From: Ruegeria intermedia
GTDB taxonomy: Bacteria; Pseudomonadota; Alphaproteobacteria; Rhodobacterales; Rhodobacteraceae
Assembly (NCBI RefSeq): GCF_900129345.1
Contig: NZ_FQVK01000005.1
Location: forward strand, 110,580-174,579
Length of the DNA stretch: 64,000 nt
Direction of reading: 5' to 3'
Shown here: positions 14,787 through 23,531 of the stretch, one piece after another
Layout of the letters: each line of letters opens with the position of its first letter
How positions within the stretch are numbered: position 1 is the stretch's first letter
Translations under genes and position numbers: made by a program
Notes under the pieces: model-generated
Database searches by the model: none
Seen by the model: only the letters and a program-made list of their open reading frames with translations
What the model was told of the DNA's origin: nothing

Positions 14787-16111
14787 TGGACATTAACACC
14801 CGCCCCAACCGTCGTCTGCGCTGCGCCATCTACACGCGTAAGTCGACCGAAGAAGGGCTCGACATGGAGTTCAACACCCTCGACGCGCAGCGAGAGGCCT
14901 GTGAGGCCTATATCGCCAGTCAGAAGTCCGAGGGATGGGTGGCCACCCGCGACCGCTATGACGATGGTGGATTTTCTGGCGGCAATCTGGAGCGCCCCGG
15001 CTTGAAGCAGTTGCTGACAGACATCGACGATGGGCTGATCGACGTGGTCGTGGTCTACAAGATCGACCGACTGTCGCGCTCACTGATGGACTTTTCCAAA
15101 TTGGTCGAGGTCTTCGACCGCAACGGCGTCACCTTCGTGTCGGTCACGCAGTCGTTCAACACCACAACCTCGATGGGGCGGCTGACGCTGAACATCCTGC
15201 TCAGTTTCGCCCAGTTTGAACGTGAGGTCATTGGTGAGCGCATCCGCGACAAGGTGGCAGCATCGCGCAAGCGCGGGATCTGGATGGGAGGCTACGTGCC
15301 CCTCGGCTATGATGTGCAGGATCGCAAGCTGCTGGTGAACGACGCCGAGGCCGCATCGGTCCGACGCATTTTCGAGCGGTTTGTCGAACTTGGCTCCGCC
15401 ACGGTTTTGGCCCGCGAACTTCGCCGCGACGGCTTCCGCAATAAGCAGGGAACGCTGATCGACAAGGGCTACCTCTACCGGCTCCTGAACAACCGTGTTT
15501 ATCGCGGTGAGGCCGTCCACAAGGGTAAGGCCTACCCCGGCGAGCATGACGCCATCATCGACGAGGCACTCTGGGATCAAGTCCACGCAATCCTCAAGGA
15601 AAGCCCTCGCAAACGTGCCAACAACAGCCGGTCGCGGACACCCGCACTCCTGAAAGGGTTGATCTTCAGCGACACCGGCGCAGCCATGACGCCGACCAGC
15701 ACGAAGAAGGGCGCGAAACTTTATCGCTACTATGTGTCGATGGACGTGATCCGGAACCGCGAGACAGGTGAAGAAACCGCCCCAATGCGGCTCGCCGCCG
15801 GAATGGTCGAGGATGCGGTCGTGACCGAAGTTCGACGCATCCTGCAAACGCCAGAGGTTGTCACGCAGGTGCTGGCCGCCCTGAAACGCGACGGCGGCGC
15901 GGCATCGGAGGCGGATGCCGTCGCAGCCCTGCAGGAATTCAGCGCTCTGTGGTCGCAACTCTTCCCCGCTGAACAGGCCCGCATCATCCAGCTGCTGGTG
16001 CGGCGTGTAACCGTCACTGCCGCAGGGCTTGAGGTCGACATTCGCCGCGAGGGGATTGCGGGCGTCATCCGCGAGATGGTCGCGCCGCGCAATCTGGAGG
16101 CTGCGGAATGA
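14783..16111 (+). CDS. Large serine recombinase / integrase (442 aa)
   Basis: Site-specific recombinase presumed to integrate and excise this element. The resolvase domain has the nucleophile in YTRKSTEEG (S21) and Arg in IDRLSRS, with QFEREVIGERIRDK completing the catalytic core (about 1-160). The recombinase domain (about 165-290) contains GYLYRLLNNRVYRGE. The next domain (LIFSDTGAAMTPTSTKKG...KLYRYYVSMD) lines up with the usual zinc ribbon but has no Cys residues. A coiled-coil region and LVRRVTVTAAGLEVDIR end the protein. The start has CAGGAGGAAGC upstream. ATGA overlaps link it to both neighbours. Confidence 0.9.
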   Translation: MMDINTRPNRRLRCAIYTRKSTEEGLDMEFNTLDAQREACEAYIASQKSEGWVATRDRYDDGGFSGGNLERPGLKQLLTDIDDGLIDVVVVYKIDRLSRSLMDFSKLVEVFDRNGVTFVSVTQSFNTTTSMGRLTLNILLSFAQFEREVIGERIRDKVAASRKRGIWMGGYVPLGYDVQDRKLLVNDAEAASVRRIFERFVELGSATVLARELRRDGFRNKQGTLIDKGYLYRLLNNRVYRGEAVHKGKAYPGEHDAIIDEALWDQVHAILKESPRKRANNSRSRTPALLKGLIFSDTGAAMTPTSTKKGAKLYRYYVSMDVIRNRETGEETAPMRLAAGMVEDAVVTEVRRILQTPEVVTQVLAALKRDGGAASEADAVAALQEFSALWSQLFPAEQARIIQLLVRRVTVTAAGLEVDIRREGIAGVIREMVAPRNLEAAE

Positions 16112-16491
16112 CCAAGCCTGATAACACGATCCGCGTACTGATCCCGTTGACGGTCCGCAAGAAGAACGGGCGGCCCAAAATCCTACCGCCCTCTGACTAT
16201 CGGCCGAGCGATGACCAGACCCAAGACCCGCATGTTCTGCGCGCTATCGGCCGCGCATGGGGATGGCGGCGGCGCATGGATGCAGGTGAATTCGCCACAA
16301 TCCAGGAACTGGCTGAAGCCGTCGGTTTGGCTGAGCGCCATGTCAGCCGCCAGTTGCGACTGGCATACCTCGCGCCGGAGGTACTCAAGCGGCTGACCTG
16401 CGGGCGGGAGGTGTCGGCAGTCAGCCTGTACGATCTGTGTTTTCTGGCTGGAGAGGCTTGGGGGGCACAGTTTGAGCGCGTGTTCGATTGA
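16108..16491 (+). CDS. HTH-like accessory protein of the recombinase operon (127 aa)
   Basis: Conserved-type basic protein: PLTVRKKNGRPKILPP, then an AIGRAWGWRRRMDAGEF helix and a helix-turn-helix, ATIQELAEAVGLAERHVSRQLRLAYLAP (about 64-92), of the ParB/KorB kind. It overlaps the recombinase stop as ATGA, so it is the last gene of the integration operon. It may bind attachment sites or autoregulate; that is inference. Confidence 0.7.
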   Translation: MTKPDNTIRVLIPLTVRKKNGRPKILPPSDYRPSDDQTQDPHVLRAIGRAWGWRRRMDAGEFATIQELAEAVGLAERHVSRQLRLAYLAPEVLKRLTCGREVSAVSLYDLCFLAGEAWGAQFERVFD

Positions 16492-16759
16492 TCGATGATG
16501 CCTCGCCCTCAAAGAAGCATGACCCGGGCCTGTTTTAGATGGAGCGGACGTTCGTGCATTCTGCAGCAAATGCCGGGTGAGGGCCCAAAGTACACGTTGG
16601 TGACGCAAGCAGCATCCGTCGCGATGGGCGGAAAGGAGCCGTTCGCTGCGCTGTAGGGCTGCTTGAAGGGGCGAGGGATGTGCCGAGATCAAAAGGGCTC
16701 ATAGCGTCCTCTCCTGCGCCGCTGACATCCAGTTGCCTAAAGCTCAGTGAACGCGATAG
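16492..16759. other. Gap after the integration operon, candidate right boundary of the element
   Basis: No gene is supported. The stretch contains GC-rich remnant-like sequence (for example GGCGGAAAGGAGCCGTTCGCTG near 16627) and no terminator with a T-run. The right attachment site of the serine-recombinase element is expected between 16492 and the tRNA, probably here, but it cannot be found without the left end, which is outside the window. Confidence 0.3.
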
Positions 16760-17893
16760 CTAACTTTTGTTGCTTGCGCTCAATACGCGCCTCAGTCGCC
16801 GTCGCGCGACATTAAGGCCACCTGTCACGAAAGAGAGCGCAAGTGAAGTCACAACGCCAATAAGGCCAACTACCATTCCATAGACTTCGTCGCTGTATCT
16901 CATTGTGGCGCGCACCAGCTTGCTTTTGCCTACAACCTTCAAGTAACCGACCGTTTGATTTTTATAGGTTTTTGAAACGGAAGCTATCTTGCGCAACTCA
17001 AGTGCGTTGCTTGTATTTTCAAGAATGTAAACGGTTTGAGCAGGCCCGGCCTGTGATAACGTTGAACCGACGTGCTTTGCCGAGTCAATCGCTGGCTGTA
17101 GCGCTGGTCCACTAATAGCCATCTTTAAACCGCCAATGGACCGAACCTGAGAAAGCATTTTCCAGTTGATCCCTTTGGTAGCGGCAGTCAGCAGTTCACG
17201 CTGCATCCAGAGCGGCAACTTTCCAGCATTACGTACCAATTTGATTGTGCTTGCGCCCACTTTGACCGGTAACGTGGCGGGCGAACCAGCGCCCAGGCTT
17301 GCAACTGTCATTGCGGTGGCCCCCAACCCCACGACGGACAATGTAGCGTCCACTTTGTCTATTTCCTCGCCACGAATGTAGGCGTCCCCCGCCTGCCAAA
17401 CCCCTTGCAGGTCGCCAACTGATGTCAGTTCGATGGGAAGCCTGCAGGTCAAGATATCCAACCCATCGCATAGGGCCACGTCCCATGCACATTTTGCGCA
17501 GCTCAATGCCTGTTGTTGTAGTGAATGATCCTCTGCTCTCGCCGTTTCCAGTTTCTGAGCAAGTTGCGGCGACAGGCTATCACCACGGGTTGAAGCAATT
17601 TCTTCAAGGCTGTCAATGACGACCCAGTCTCTTGGAACCGCGTCTAGAGCTTCTGCTAGTTTCTTCTCAATTTGACCGGATGATGTTCCATTGACGGCAA
17701 GCCGAGCTAACGCTCTCGAGAGCTCTGCCTCACTCAGGTCGATAAGTAGACTGCCGGACCAACTTCTAGAAAATTGAACGATGTTCCAAGTCGTGAACGC
17801 TAAGGAAATCACAAAGCCCCCCAAAAGCAGCACGTTCAGAAAGCGGTTTAAATATGATGGTTTCAAACTCAAAGCCCAATTGTTGAAACACAA
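16760..17893 (-). CDS. Membrane protein of unknown function (377 aa)
   Basis: Not recognised. Predicted membrane segments lie near residues 19-40 (FLNVLLLGGFVISLAFTTW) and near the C-terminus (VYGMVVGLIGVVTSLALSFV), followed by a basic tail. A hydrophobic Gly/Ala-rich central part (LSVVGLGATAMTVASLGAGS) resembles the pre-toxin linker seen in some polymorphic toxins, which is a weak resemblance only. Four Cys lie in SCAKCAWDVALCDGLDILTC. The start reads as TTG; no in-frame ATG exists nearby, so the 5' end may be damaged. GC is visibly lower than in the core genes, fitting acquired DNA. Confidence 0.55.
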   Translation of the reverse strand: MCFNNWALSLKPSYLNRFLNVLLLGGFVISLAFTTWNIVQFSRSWSGSLLIDLSEAELSRALARLAVNGTSSGQIEKKLAEALDAVPRDWVVIDSLEEIASTRGDSLSPQLAQKLETARAEDHSLQQQALSCAKCAWDVALCDGLDILTCRLPIELTSVGDLQGVWQAGDAYIRGEEIDKVDATLSVVGLGATAMTVASLGAGSPATLPVKVGASTIKLVRNAGKLPLWMQRELLTAATKGINWKMLSQVRSIGGLKMAISGPALQPAIDSAKHVGSTLSQAGPAQTVYILENTSNALELRKIASVSKTYKNQTVGYLKVVGKSKLVRATMRYSDEVYGMVVGLIGVVTSLALSFVTGGLNVARRRLRRVLSASNKS

Positions 17894-18584
17894 AGATTGC
17901 CATCAATGCGCGAATAGTTGCAAGCTCAATTGGGTGTCATGCTATTTGTGTGTCTGACGCCGTCAGCTGAGGGGTAATACTTATCTGCTTTCGCTGCAGG
18001 TGCGCCAAACAGTCATTGCCGGACGCCACAGAAGTCGCCCCAAATTTGAAGCGACGGCACTTATTGCAGACCCAATCGAATGGATTATAGAACCTATTTT
18101 GACAGCCATCCCTCAATGTATCAATGGCACAAAAAATTGCCAGTGACAGCGGCGCGCCTGCTTGGGAACGGGTAAAGCCTAGATGGCGTCGGTATGCAAA
18201 CGTCTTGCCGTGCCAGGAGGTTATGGCTGCTTCGTCCGCATCTCAGTTGTTGCTGCAAGCTGCAGCGAATGACCGGTCTGGGATGTGGTGGCCGCTGTGC
18301 CGGTAGGATCGCCGCCCGCCCATAGGACGACCCATCTCACCCAACCATTCGCGCCGTCGCGCACAACCACGCCGCCTTCGGGTGTCTCTGTCCGCACCGA
18401 AAGCAGACAAACCTCTTGCAACTGCGGCGTAGTGCAATTTTGCCAAAATACTGAAAAGGCGTAGCTTTTTGAATCCGTCTCGATTTGGATGAAGGGCGGA
18501 TGGAAAGAGACGCGGGGCGTTCAGAGACCGATTTCGGCGGAAACGCCAGTCTCCGAAAGTCGGATGGCCTCGCTAAACCCCTTT
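17894..18584. other. 690-bp gap between accessory DNA and tRNA-Arg
   Basis: No convincing gene. Short open stretches exist on the minus strand (for example 17938-18110, with two close Cys, VCNKC, and 18221-18421), but they lack ribosome-binding sites and family resemblance. Base composition drifts from AT-richer on the left to GC-richer near the tRNA, consistent with decayed island DNA. Confidence 0.4.
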
Positions 18585-18619
18585 GAAACAAAAAGAAAAA
18601 AGGCCCACAGTGGGGCCTT
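18585..18619 (-). terminator. Rho-independent terminator after tRNA-Arg
   Basis: AAGGCCC (18600-18606) pairs with GGGCCTT (18613-18619). On the minus strand the stem is followed by TTTTTCTTTTTG. It lies 24 bases beyond the tRNA 3' end and ends its transcript. Confidence 0.85.
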
Positions 18620-18642
18620 ATCTCGGGTTCGCGAATAGTTTG

Positions 18643-18719
18643 TGGCGGACCGAGGAGGATTCGAACCCCCGACCCCTTGATTCGTAGTCAAGTACTCTAT
18701 CCAGCTGAGCTATCGGTCC
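18643..18719 (-). tRNA. tRNA-Arg(ACG)
   Basis: A 77-nt cloverleaf on the minus strand. The acceptor stem GGACCGA pairs with TCGGTCC, the D-arm contains AGCTCAGCTGGATAGAGT, the anticodon stem CTTGA/TCAAG encloses CTACGAA with anticodon ACG, and the T-loop is GGTTCGAATCC. The 3' CCA is encoded. The ACG anticodon, read as ICG after deamination, serves CGN codons. The 3' end faces the accessory region on the left, the usual geometry for island insertion at a tRNA. Confidence 0.97.
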
Positions 18720-18783
18720 GCGTTGGTGAGGCGGTATTTAGACCCGCCGCCCGAGACGTGCAACCCGATTCTGCAAAAATTTT

Positions 18784-20166
18784 TCAAAAACCCGTATCGC
18801 CGCGCGGAAGCCTTATTTCAAAGGCCGTGCCATCCGGTCCGGTGCGGCGCAGAACCAATTCGCCGCCATGTCCGCGCACCAATTCCTGCGAAATCGCCAG
18901 CCCCAGCCCCGATCCGCCCTTGCGCACGCCGCCCTGAAACGGCGTGAACAGATTCTCCTGCGCGCGGGGCGGCAGTCCCGGACCGGTGTCTTCGATATCG
19001 ATGAGCCAGGCATCGTCGTCCTCGCGCGCGGACAGGATGATCCGGCCCGGCTGCCCCGACGCCACCAGCGCCTGCCGGGCGTTGCGCACGAGGTTCATCA
19101 GAACCCGGAACATCTGTTCGGGGTCGGCGCGAAGGACCATGTCCTCGGGAACTTCGTTGCGAATCTCGATACGCGCGTCGTCCACCGCCAGCGCCTCGCT
19201 GCCGACCACGTCCGCCGCCACGTCGCGCAAACGCACCATGGTCAGCGTCGGCGCCGGCTCTTCGGCGCGGCCGAAGGCCAGCGTGCTTTCGCACAGCGAC
19301 ACCGCCCGGGTGATCGAGTTGACCAGCTTGGGCGCCATGCGACGCACCAACGGGTCTTCGCTGGCCTCGAGCCGGTCGGTGAACAGCTGGGCCGAGGTCA
19401 GGATGTTGCGCAGATCATGGCTGACCTTGGCCACCGCACCACCAAGTTGTGCAAGCCTCTCGCGCTGTTTCAGGGCATGGGTCAGGTCGGTCTGCAACAT
19501 CTGCAGGGCTTCTTCGGCCTCGCGCAGTTCGGTCACCTTTGACTGGGGTGAAATGATCCCGCGCGCATCTTCGGGCGCACGGGCATAGCGCTGCATATAG
19601 CCCACCACGCTCTTGATCGGGCGCACCAGCACCACCCGCACGGCGAGAAACAGAAAAAACGCGGTGATGATCGAGATGACGAAGGACAGGCCCAGGATGC
19701 GCAGGCCATAGTCGATCATCGCCATCCGCAGCGGCGCCGTATCCATCGTGACCTCGATCAGCAGGCCGGCGTCGCGGACCGGTTGGCCGATCACGCGGAT
19801 GATCTCGTTTTCGGGGGTGAACAGCCGCAGCATCGCATCGCGGATCAGAACCCACGGCCCCGCATGGCGCAGATCAAAGGTTCGGGAGACCTCGCCGGGT
19901 ATGGGCGAGGACAGCATCAGCTGGCGCACCTCATCCCGGCGCAGCACCACGTTGTAGACCCCGGCATTGGCCAGAAGCTCGGCCTCCAGCTCTTCGGCCA
20001 GCATGTCGTCGGCCAGCAGCGCCAGCGAGGCGATCTGGGCGCGTTCCAGCCGGTTCAGCAGGAAATCCTCGCGGAAGCGCGCGATCGACGGCACGAAGAT
20101 CAGCACCTCGGCCAACATCACGAAGACCGTCGTCAAGATCAGGAAACGACCCGACAGCGAGTTCAA
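18784..20166 (-). CDS. Membrane-bound sensor histidine kinase (460 aa)
   Basis: Two transmembrane helices (about 8-28 and 157-182) enclose a periplasmic sensor loop of about 130 residues. A HAMP-like segment follows (VRPIKSVVGYMQRYA), then a coiled-coil and the H-box KVSHDLRN with H250. The HATPase domain has the N-box NLVRNARQAL, DTGPG and GSGLGLAIS. No response regulator gene is adjacent, so the partner is unknown. It is the last gene of a leftward run with the flavin oxidoreductase (18-nt gap) and TVP38 gene. Confidence 0.88.
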   Translation of the reverse strand: MNSLSGRFLILTTVFVMLAEVLIFVPSIARFREDFLLNRLERAQIASLALLADDMLAEELEAELLANAGVYNVVLRRDEVRQLMLSSPIPGEVSRTFDLRHAGPWVLIRDAMLRLFTPENEIIRVIGQPVRDAGLLIEVTMDTAPLRMAMIDYGLRILGLSFVISIITAFFLFLAVRVVLVRPIKSVVGYMQRYARAPEDARGIISPQSKVTELREAEEALQMLQTDLTHALKQRERLAQLGGAVAKVSHDLRNILTSAQLFTDRLEASEDPLVRRMAPKLVNSITRAVSLCESTLAFGRAEEPAPTLTMVRLRDVAADVVGSEALAVDDARIEIRNEVPEDMVLRADPEQMFRVLMNLVRNARQALVASGQPGRIILSAREDDDAWLIDIEDTGPGLPPRAQENLFTPFQGGVRKGGSGLGLAISQELVRGHGGELVLRRTGPDGTAFEIRLPRGDTGF

Positions 20167-20184
20167 GTGGCGCTCCTTTCCCGA

Positions 20185-21603
20185 TCAGGGGAGCCAGCGC
20201 TGGACCAGCCTGACCACCCGTTCAACCATCTGATTCTCAAACAGTCTTGGCGAGAAATAAGCGCCCGCCACCCGTTTGTTAAGCTCTCCGATCGTGGGAT
20301 AGGGCGACACCATCGCCGCGATCTGGCTCATCTTCAGGTTATTGGCCAGCGCCAGAGACCACAAGTTGATCAGTTCGCCGGCCTGATGACCCACGATTGT
20401 GGCCCCCACCGGGCGCCCCTTGACGACCATGACCTTGATGAACCCGGTCGTTTTGCGTTCGGCCACGGCGCGATCGTTGTGGGCATAGTCGAACCGGACG
20501 ATCTCGACCCTGCCGCCGTGGCGGTCGCGCGCCTGCGCCTCGGTCAGGCCGACCTGGGCCAGTTCGGGGTCGGTATAGGTCGCCCAGGGGATGTGCGCCG
20601 TTTTGGCCTTGGACGGCAGCCCGAACAGGGCCGACCGGATGATGACCCCGGCGTGATACCCCGCCACATGGGTGAACTGGAGCCCGCCCGCGACGTCGCC
20701 GATCGCGTAGACCCTGCGGTTGGTGGTGCGCAGGCTGTCATCCACCTTGATGCCCGTGCGCGTCCGGTCGATCCCGGCAGCCTGCAGGTTCAGGCGGTCG
20801 ATGTTGGCCTTGCGCCCCACCGCCAGCAGCAGGTGCGAGCCCGCATGGACCGCGCCGTCCTCGGTGACGACTTCGACCGCGCCGGCCTTCCCGCGCACCC
20901 GGGCCACCATCGCGTGTTCCAGAATCTCGACCCCTTCGGCGCGCAGGGTCTCCAGCACCACTGCGGCTGCCTCGGGGTCATCCTTGCCCAGCGCCCGCGC
21001 GCCTTCGATCACCGTCACCTTGCAGCCCAGCCGGACATGCGCCTGCGCCATCTCCACGCCGATGGGGCCGCCACCGATGATCAGCAGGTGGTCGGGCTTG
21101 TCGCGCAGGTCGAAGATGGTTTCGTTGGTCTCAAACGGCACGTCATCCAGCCCCGGGATCGGCGGCACCAGCGGCGACGAGCCTGTGGCCAGCACCACGC
21201 GGCGGGCGGTGATGACGAAATCGCCGGCCTGAACCTGCGTGGGCGACAGAAAGACACCCCAGTCGCGAATGACGCGCACGCCGAACCCCTCGAACCGTTC
21301 CTGGCTGTCCATGGGCTCGATCTGTGCGATCACGTCCCGAACATGGTCTTTGGCGGCGGCATAGTCCACCTGTGGCGCGTGGTCGGCAACGCCGAACGGC
21401 GCGGCATGGCTCTGCGCATGCGCGAGTTTGGCGCTGGCCAGCAGGGCCTTGGACGGGACGCAGCCATAGTTCAGGCAATCTCCCCCCATCTTGTGCCCTT
21501 CCAGCAGGATCACGTCGGCGCCCATCTGGCTGGCCCCGGCGGCCACCGACAGGCCACCCGACCCGGCCCCGATCACCAGGATGTCGGTCTTGAGTTCTTG
21601 CAT
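20185..21603 (-). CDS. Pyridine nucleotide-disulfide oxidoreductase, mercuric reductase-like (472 aa)
   Basis: FAD/NAD(P)H flavoprotein of the dihydrolipoamide dehydrogenase/mercuric reductase family. The FAD-binding motif is GAGSGG (12-17), the redox-active disulfide is GGDCLNYGCVPSK (C43, C48), NAD binding is at IIGGGPIGVEMA, and the second FAD contact is AIGDVAGG. There is no N-terminal metal-binding domain. The family's substrate cannot be read from sequence. The 3-nt gap to the TVP38 gene indicates one operon, a pairing common for this subfamily. Confidence 0.88.
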   Translation of the reverse strand: MQELKTDILVIGAGSGGLSVAAGASQMGADVILLEGHKMGGDCLNYGCVPSKALLASAKLAHAQSHAAPFGVADHAPQVDYAAAKDHVRDVIAQIEPMDSQERFEGFGVRVIRDWGVFLSPTQVQAGDFVITARRVVLATGSSPLVPPIPGLDDVPFETNETIFDLRDKPDHLLIIGGGPIGVEMAQAHVRLGCKVTVIEGARALGKDDPEAAAVVLETLRAEGVEILEHAMVARVRGKAGAVEVVTEDGAVHAGSHLLLAVGRKANIDRLNLQAAGIDRTRTGIKVDDSLRTTNRRVYAIGDVAGGLQFTHVAGYHAGVIIRSALFGLPSKAKTAHIPWATYTDPELAQVGLTEAQARDRHGGRVEIVRFDYAHNDRAVAERKTTGFIKVMVVKGRPVGATIVGHQAGELINLWSLALANNLKMSQIAAMVSPYPTIGELNKRVAGAYFSPRLFENQMVERVVRLVQRWLP

Positions 21604-21606
21604 GGA

Positions 21607-22338
21607 TCAAAGGCCCCTTCGGCCGCGAATGAGTTTGAGGAGAATCGGCAGAGCCGCCAGCGCGCACAGCCCCAGGATCGGGCCGATCACGAAGGGCTCG
21701 GTCAGCAGCGACAGGTCCGGCGTCTCGCCCCGGTCGAACACACCACCCAGACCGACGCCGATCCAGGTATAGACGATGCCGCCCGGAATGATGCCCAGCG
21801 CCGTGGTCAGCAGAAAGTTCCGGAACTTCACCCCCACCAGCGCCGGCACCAGATTGGCGACGAAGAACGGCACCACCGGCACCAGCCGCATCAGGAACAG
21901 CACCGGGATCTCGTTCTCGCGCAACCCATCCTTGATTCGTTTGACGGTGCCTTCCGAAGCCTCCAGCCGCGCCGTCAACGCCTCGCCCAACCCCCAGCGG
22001 GCCGCCAGAAAGATCGCCGAGGCCCCCACGGTTGCGGCAAAGACGTTGAACACGGTGCCCGCGAACAGCCCGAACAGGAATCCGCCCGTCATCGAGGCTA
22101 CGGCCGCACCGGGCAGTGAAAAGGTGACGATCAGGACATAGACCATGATGAAAACGCCCGCCAACGACCAGTAGTTGGCATCGCGCCAGGCCAACAGCGC
22201 CTCGCGATTGTCGCGGAGGGTTTCAAAGGTCAGGTAGTCGCCCAGCGCAAAGAAACCGACGACGGCAACCGTCAGGATCACTAGCAAGGGAATGTGTCGC
22301 GCCACCCCACTGCGCGGCACCTGGGTGGTTTCGGTCAT
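21607..22338 (-). CDS. TVP38/TMEM64 (DedA-like) membrane protein (243 aa)
   Basis: Integral membrane protein with about six hydrophobic helices. The SNARE-associated/VTT signature region is visible: GAAVASMTGGFLFGLFAGT and LRENEIPVLFLMRLVPVVPFFVANLVPALVGVKFRNFLLTT, with a conserved R...P...F segment. It is thought to act in lipid or solute transport; the exact role is unknown. The start at 22336-22338 (MTETT) is used; a start nine codons earlier (MKHSN, 22365) is also possible. It is the first gene of the leftward operon with the flavoprotein and kinase. Confidence 0.85.
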   Translation of the reverse strand: MTETTQVPRSGVARHIPLLVILTVAVVGFFALGDYLTFETLRDNREALLAWRDANYWSLAGVFIMVYVLIVTFSLPGAAVASMTGGFLFGLFAGTVFNVFAATVGASAIFLAARWGLGEALTARLEASEGTVKRIKDGLRENEIPVLFLMRLVPVVPFFVANLVPALVGVKFRNFLLTTALGIIPGGIVYTWIGVGLGGVFDRGETPDLSLLTEPFVIGPILGLCALAALPILLKLIRGRRGL

Positions 22339-22535
22339 TTCGTCGTCCGGGTTCGAATGCTTCATCTGCCCCACAAGATGCGCGCTTGGCCTTTTGTACA
22401 ACAGGGTCTTCACGCCGGGTTGAACACGCACCGGTTCAATGTGAGAAATCCGCCGTCCACGGGCTGATTCTGAAACTTTTGCCCGGTCGCCCGACAGAAT
22501 TGTTGCAAAAGGCACGAAAACCGTTGCGATGGGGT

Positions 22536-22564
22536 TTGACTTGCCCGCCGGTTCCCAGTAGAGG
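22536..22564 (+). promoter_or_regulatory. Promoter of rpmH-rnpA
   Basis: TTGACT (22536-22541), a 17-nt spacer and TAGAGG (22559-22564), ending 69 bases before the rpmH start. This fits a strong sigma70 promoter expected for a ribosomal protein operon. Confidence 0.7.
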
Positions 22565-22633
22565 ACGGGCTTCGAACACCACGGGCAGGCGAATCCGCGC
22601 CGCACCCGACCGCCAAAGATTGGAGACGGAGCG

Positions 22634-22768
22634 ATGAAACGCACCTATCAGCCTTCGAACCTGGTTCGCAAACGCCGCCACGGTTTCCGCGCGCGCATGG
22701 CCACCAAGGCCGGCCGCAAGATCCTGAACGCACGCCGTGCCCGCGGCCGCAAGTCGCTGAGCGCATAA
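22634..22768 (+). CDS. rpmH: Large ribosomal subunit protein bL34
   Basis: 44-aa highly basic protein ([18 protein letters not shown]... KSLSA), the full expected length for L34. It is a structural component of the 50S subunit. GGAGAC lies eight bases upstream of the ATG. It heads the conserved rpmH-rnpA-yidD order, with rnpA starting 27 bases later. Confidence 0.97.
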
Positions 22769-22794
22769 ACCGCGCGACCTTTCAGGTTTTGAAC

Positions 22795-23217
22795 ATGACG
22801 CCGCCGGAGGCCCCTGTGGATGGCACTGACCACCTCGGGGATATGCCCCCGGCGGCGTCCGTTTGCGCGCCCGCCCTGTCGGTACTGCGCAAGCGCAGCG
22901 ATTTCCTCAGGGCCGCACGGGCACGACGACAGGGCACGCCTTCCATGATGGTGCAGGCCCGCAAGCGCGCACCGGATGAGGCCGAGGGCATTCGTGTCGG
23001 GTTCACCTGCTCGAAAAAGGTCGGCAATGCCGTAGCCCGCAACCGGGCCAAGCGCCGCCTGCGCGAGGCGGCCCGCGCCGTTCTTCCAGACCATGGCCGG
23101 GACGGGTGGGACTACGTCTTGATCGGACGGGCCGAGGTGACCGCCGCCCGCCCCTTTGACGCCCTGCTGGACGATCTGCGCCAGGCCCTGCGCAAGATCC
23201 ACAGCCCGCGCAAATGA
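22795..23217 (+). CDS. rnpA: Ribonuclease P protein component
   Basis: Protein subunit of RNase P, which matures tRNA 5' ends. The conserved core is [45 protein letters not shown] (the RNR motif) and [11 protein letters not shown]. It has an N-terminal extension of about 30 residues compared with short family members, so a later start is possible. It overlaps yidD as ATGA. Confidence 0.93.
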   Translation: MTPPEAPVDGTDHLGDMPPAASVCAPALSVLRKRSDFLRAARARRQGTPSMMVQARKRAPDEAEGIRVGFTCSKKVGNAVARNRAKRRLREAARAVLPDHGRDGWDYVLIGRAEVTAARPFDALLDDLRQALRKIHSPRK

Positions 23218-23453
23218 CCCTGCTTGCCCATATCCTCGCACTGCCCATCCGGGCCTACCGGCTGATCTTCAGCCCCTGGGTGGGGTTCAACTGCCGCTAT
23301 CAACCGACCTGCTCGGCCTATGCGTTGGAAGCACTGGAAAAGCATGGCCCGATCAAGGGCGCATGGCTGGCTGCGCGCCGCATCGGGCGCTGCCACCCCT
23401 GGGGCGGCGACGGCTATGACCCGGTGCCAGACGACACCCCCGACGCGCCCTGA
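23214..23453 (+). CDS. yidD: Membrane protein insertion efficiency factor YidD
   Basis: 79-aa small amphipathic membrane-associated protein of the YidD family: [30 protein letters not shown] with the conserved Cys pair and [15 protein letters not shown]. It is thought to aid YidC-dependent insertion. The usual direct link to yidC is broken here by three unrelated genes over about 4.3 kb. Confidence 0.93.
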   Translation: MTLLAHILALPIRAYRLIFSPWVGFNCRYQPTCSAYALEALEKHGPIKGAWLAARRIGRCHPWGGDGYDPVPDDTPDAP

Positions 23454-23531
23454 TCTGACACCCCGTCACGCTTGACCCAAGGGGGGTGCGCCGCTGAACA
23501 TCGGTTTCAGCAACAACCGTCCGAGGCGCCC

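Noticed and set aside
17938..18110. A short minus-strand open stretch with VCNKC
   Set aside because: Only one close Cys pair, no start codon with a site, and under 60 codons; not enough to call a gene.
18221..18421. A 66-codon minus-strand frame near tRNA-Arg
   Set aside because: No ribosome-binding site or homology recognised, and it overlaps other equally open frames. Left as gap.
20185..21603. Genuine mercuric reductase and mercury resistance
   Set aside because: No merR, merT, merP or N-terminal metal-binding domain is seen. The redox motif is common to many related flavoproteins.
19783..22119. A 778-codon open frame on the plus strand
   Set aside because: It lies antisense over the kinase, flavoprotein and TVP38 genes, is His/Arg/Gln-rich with no domain, and is typical of a GC-rich shadow frame.
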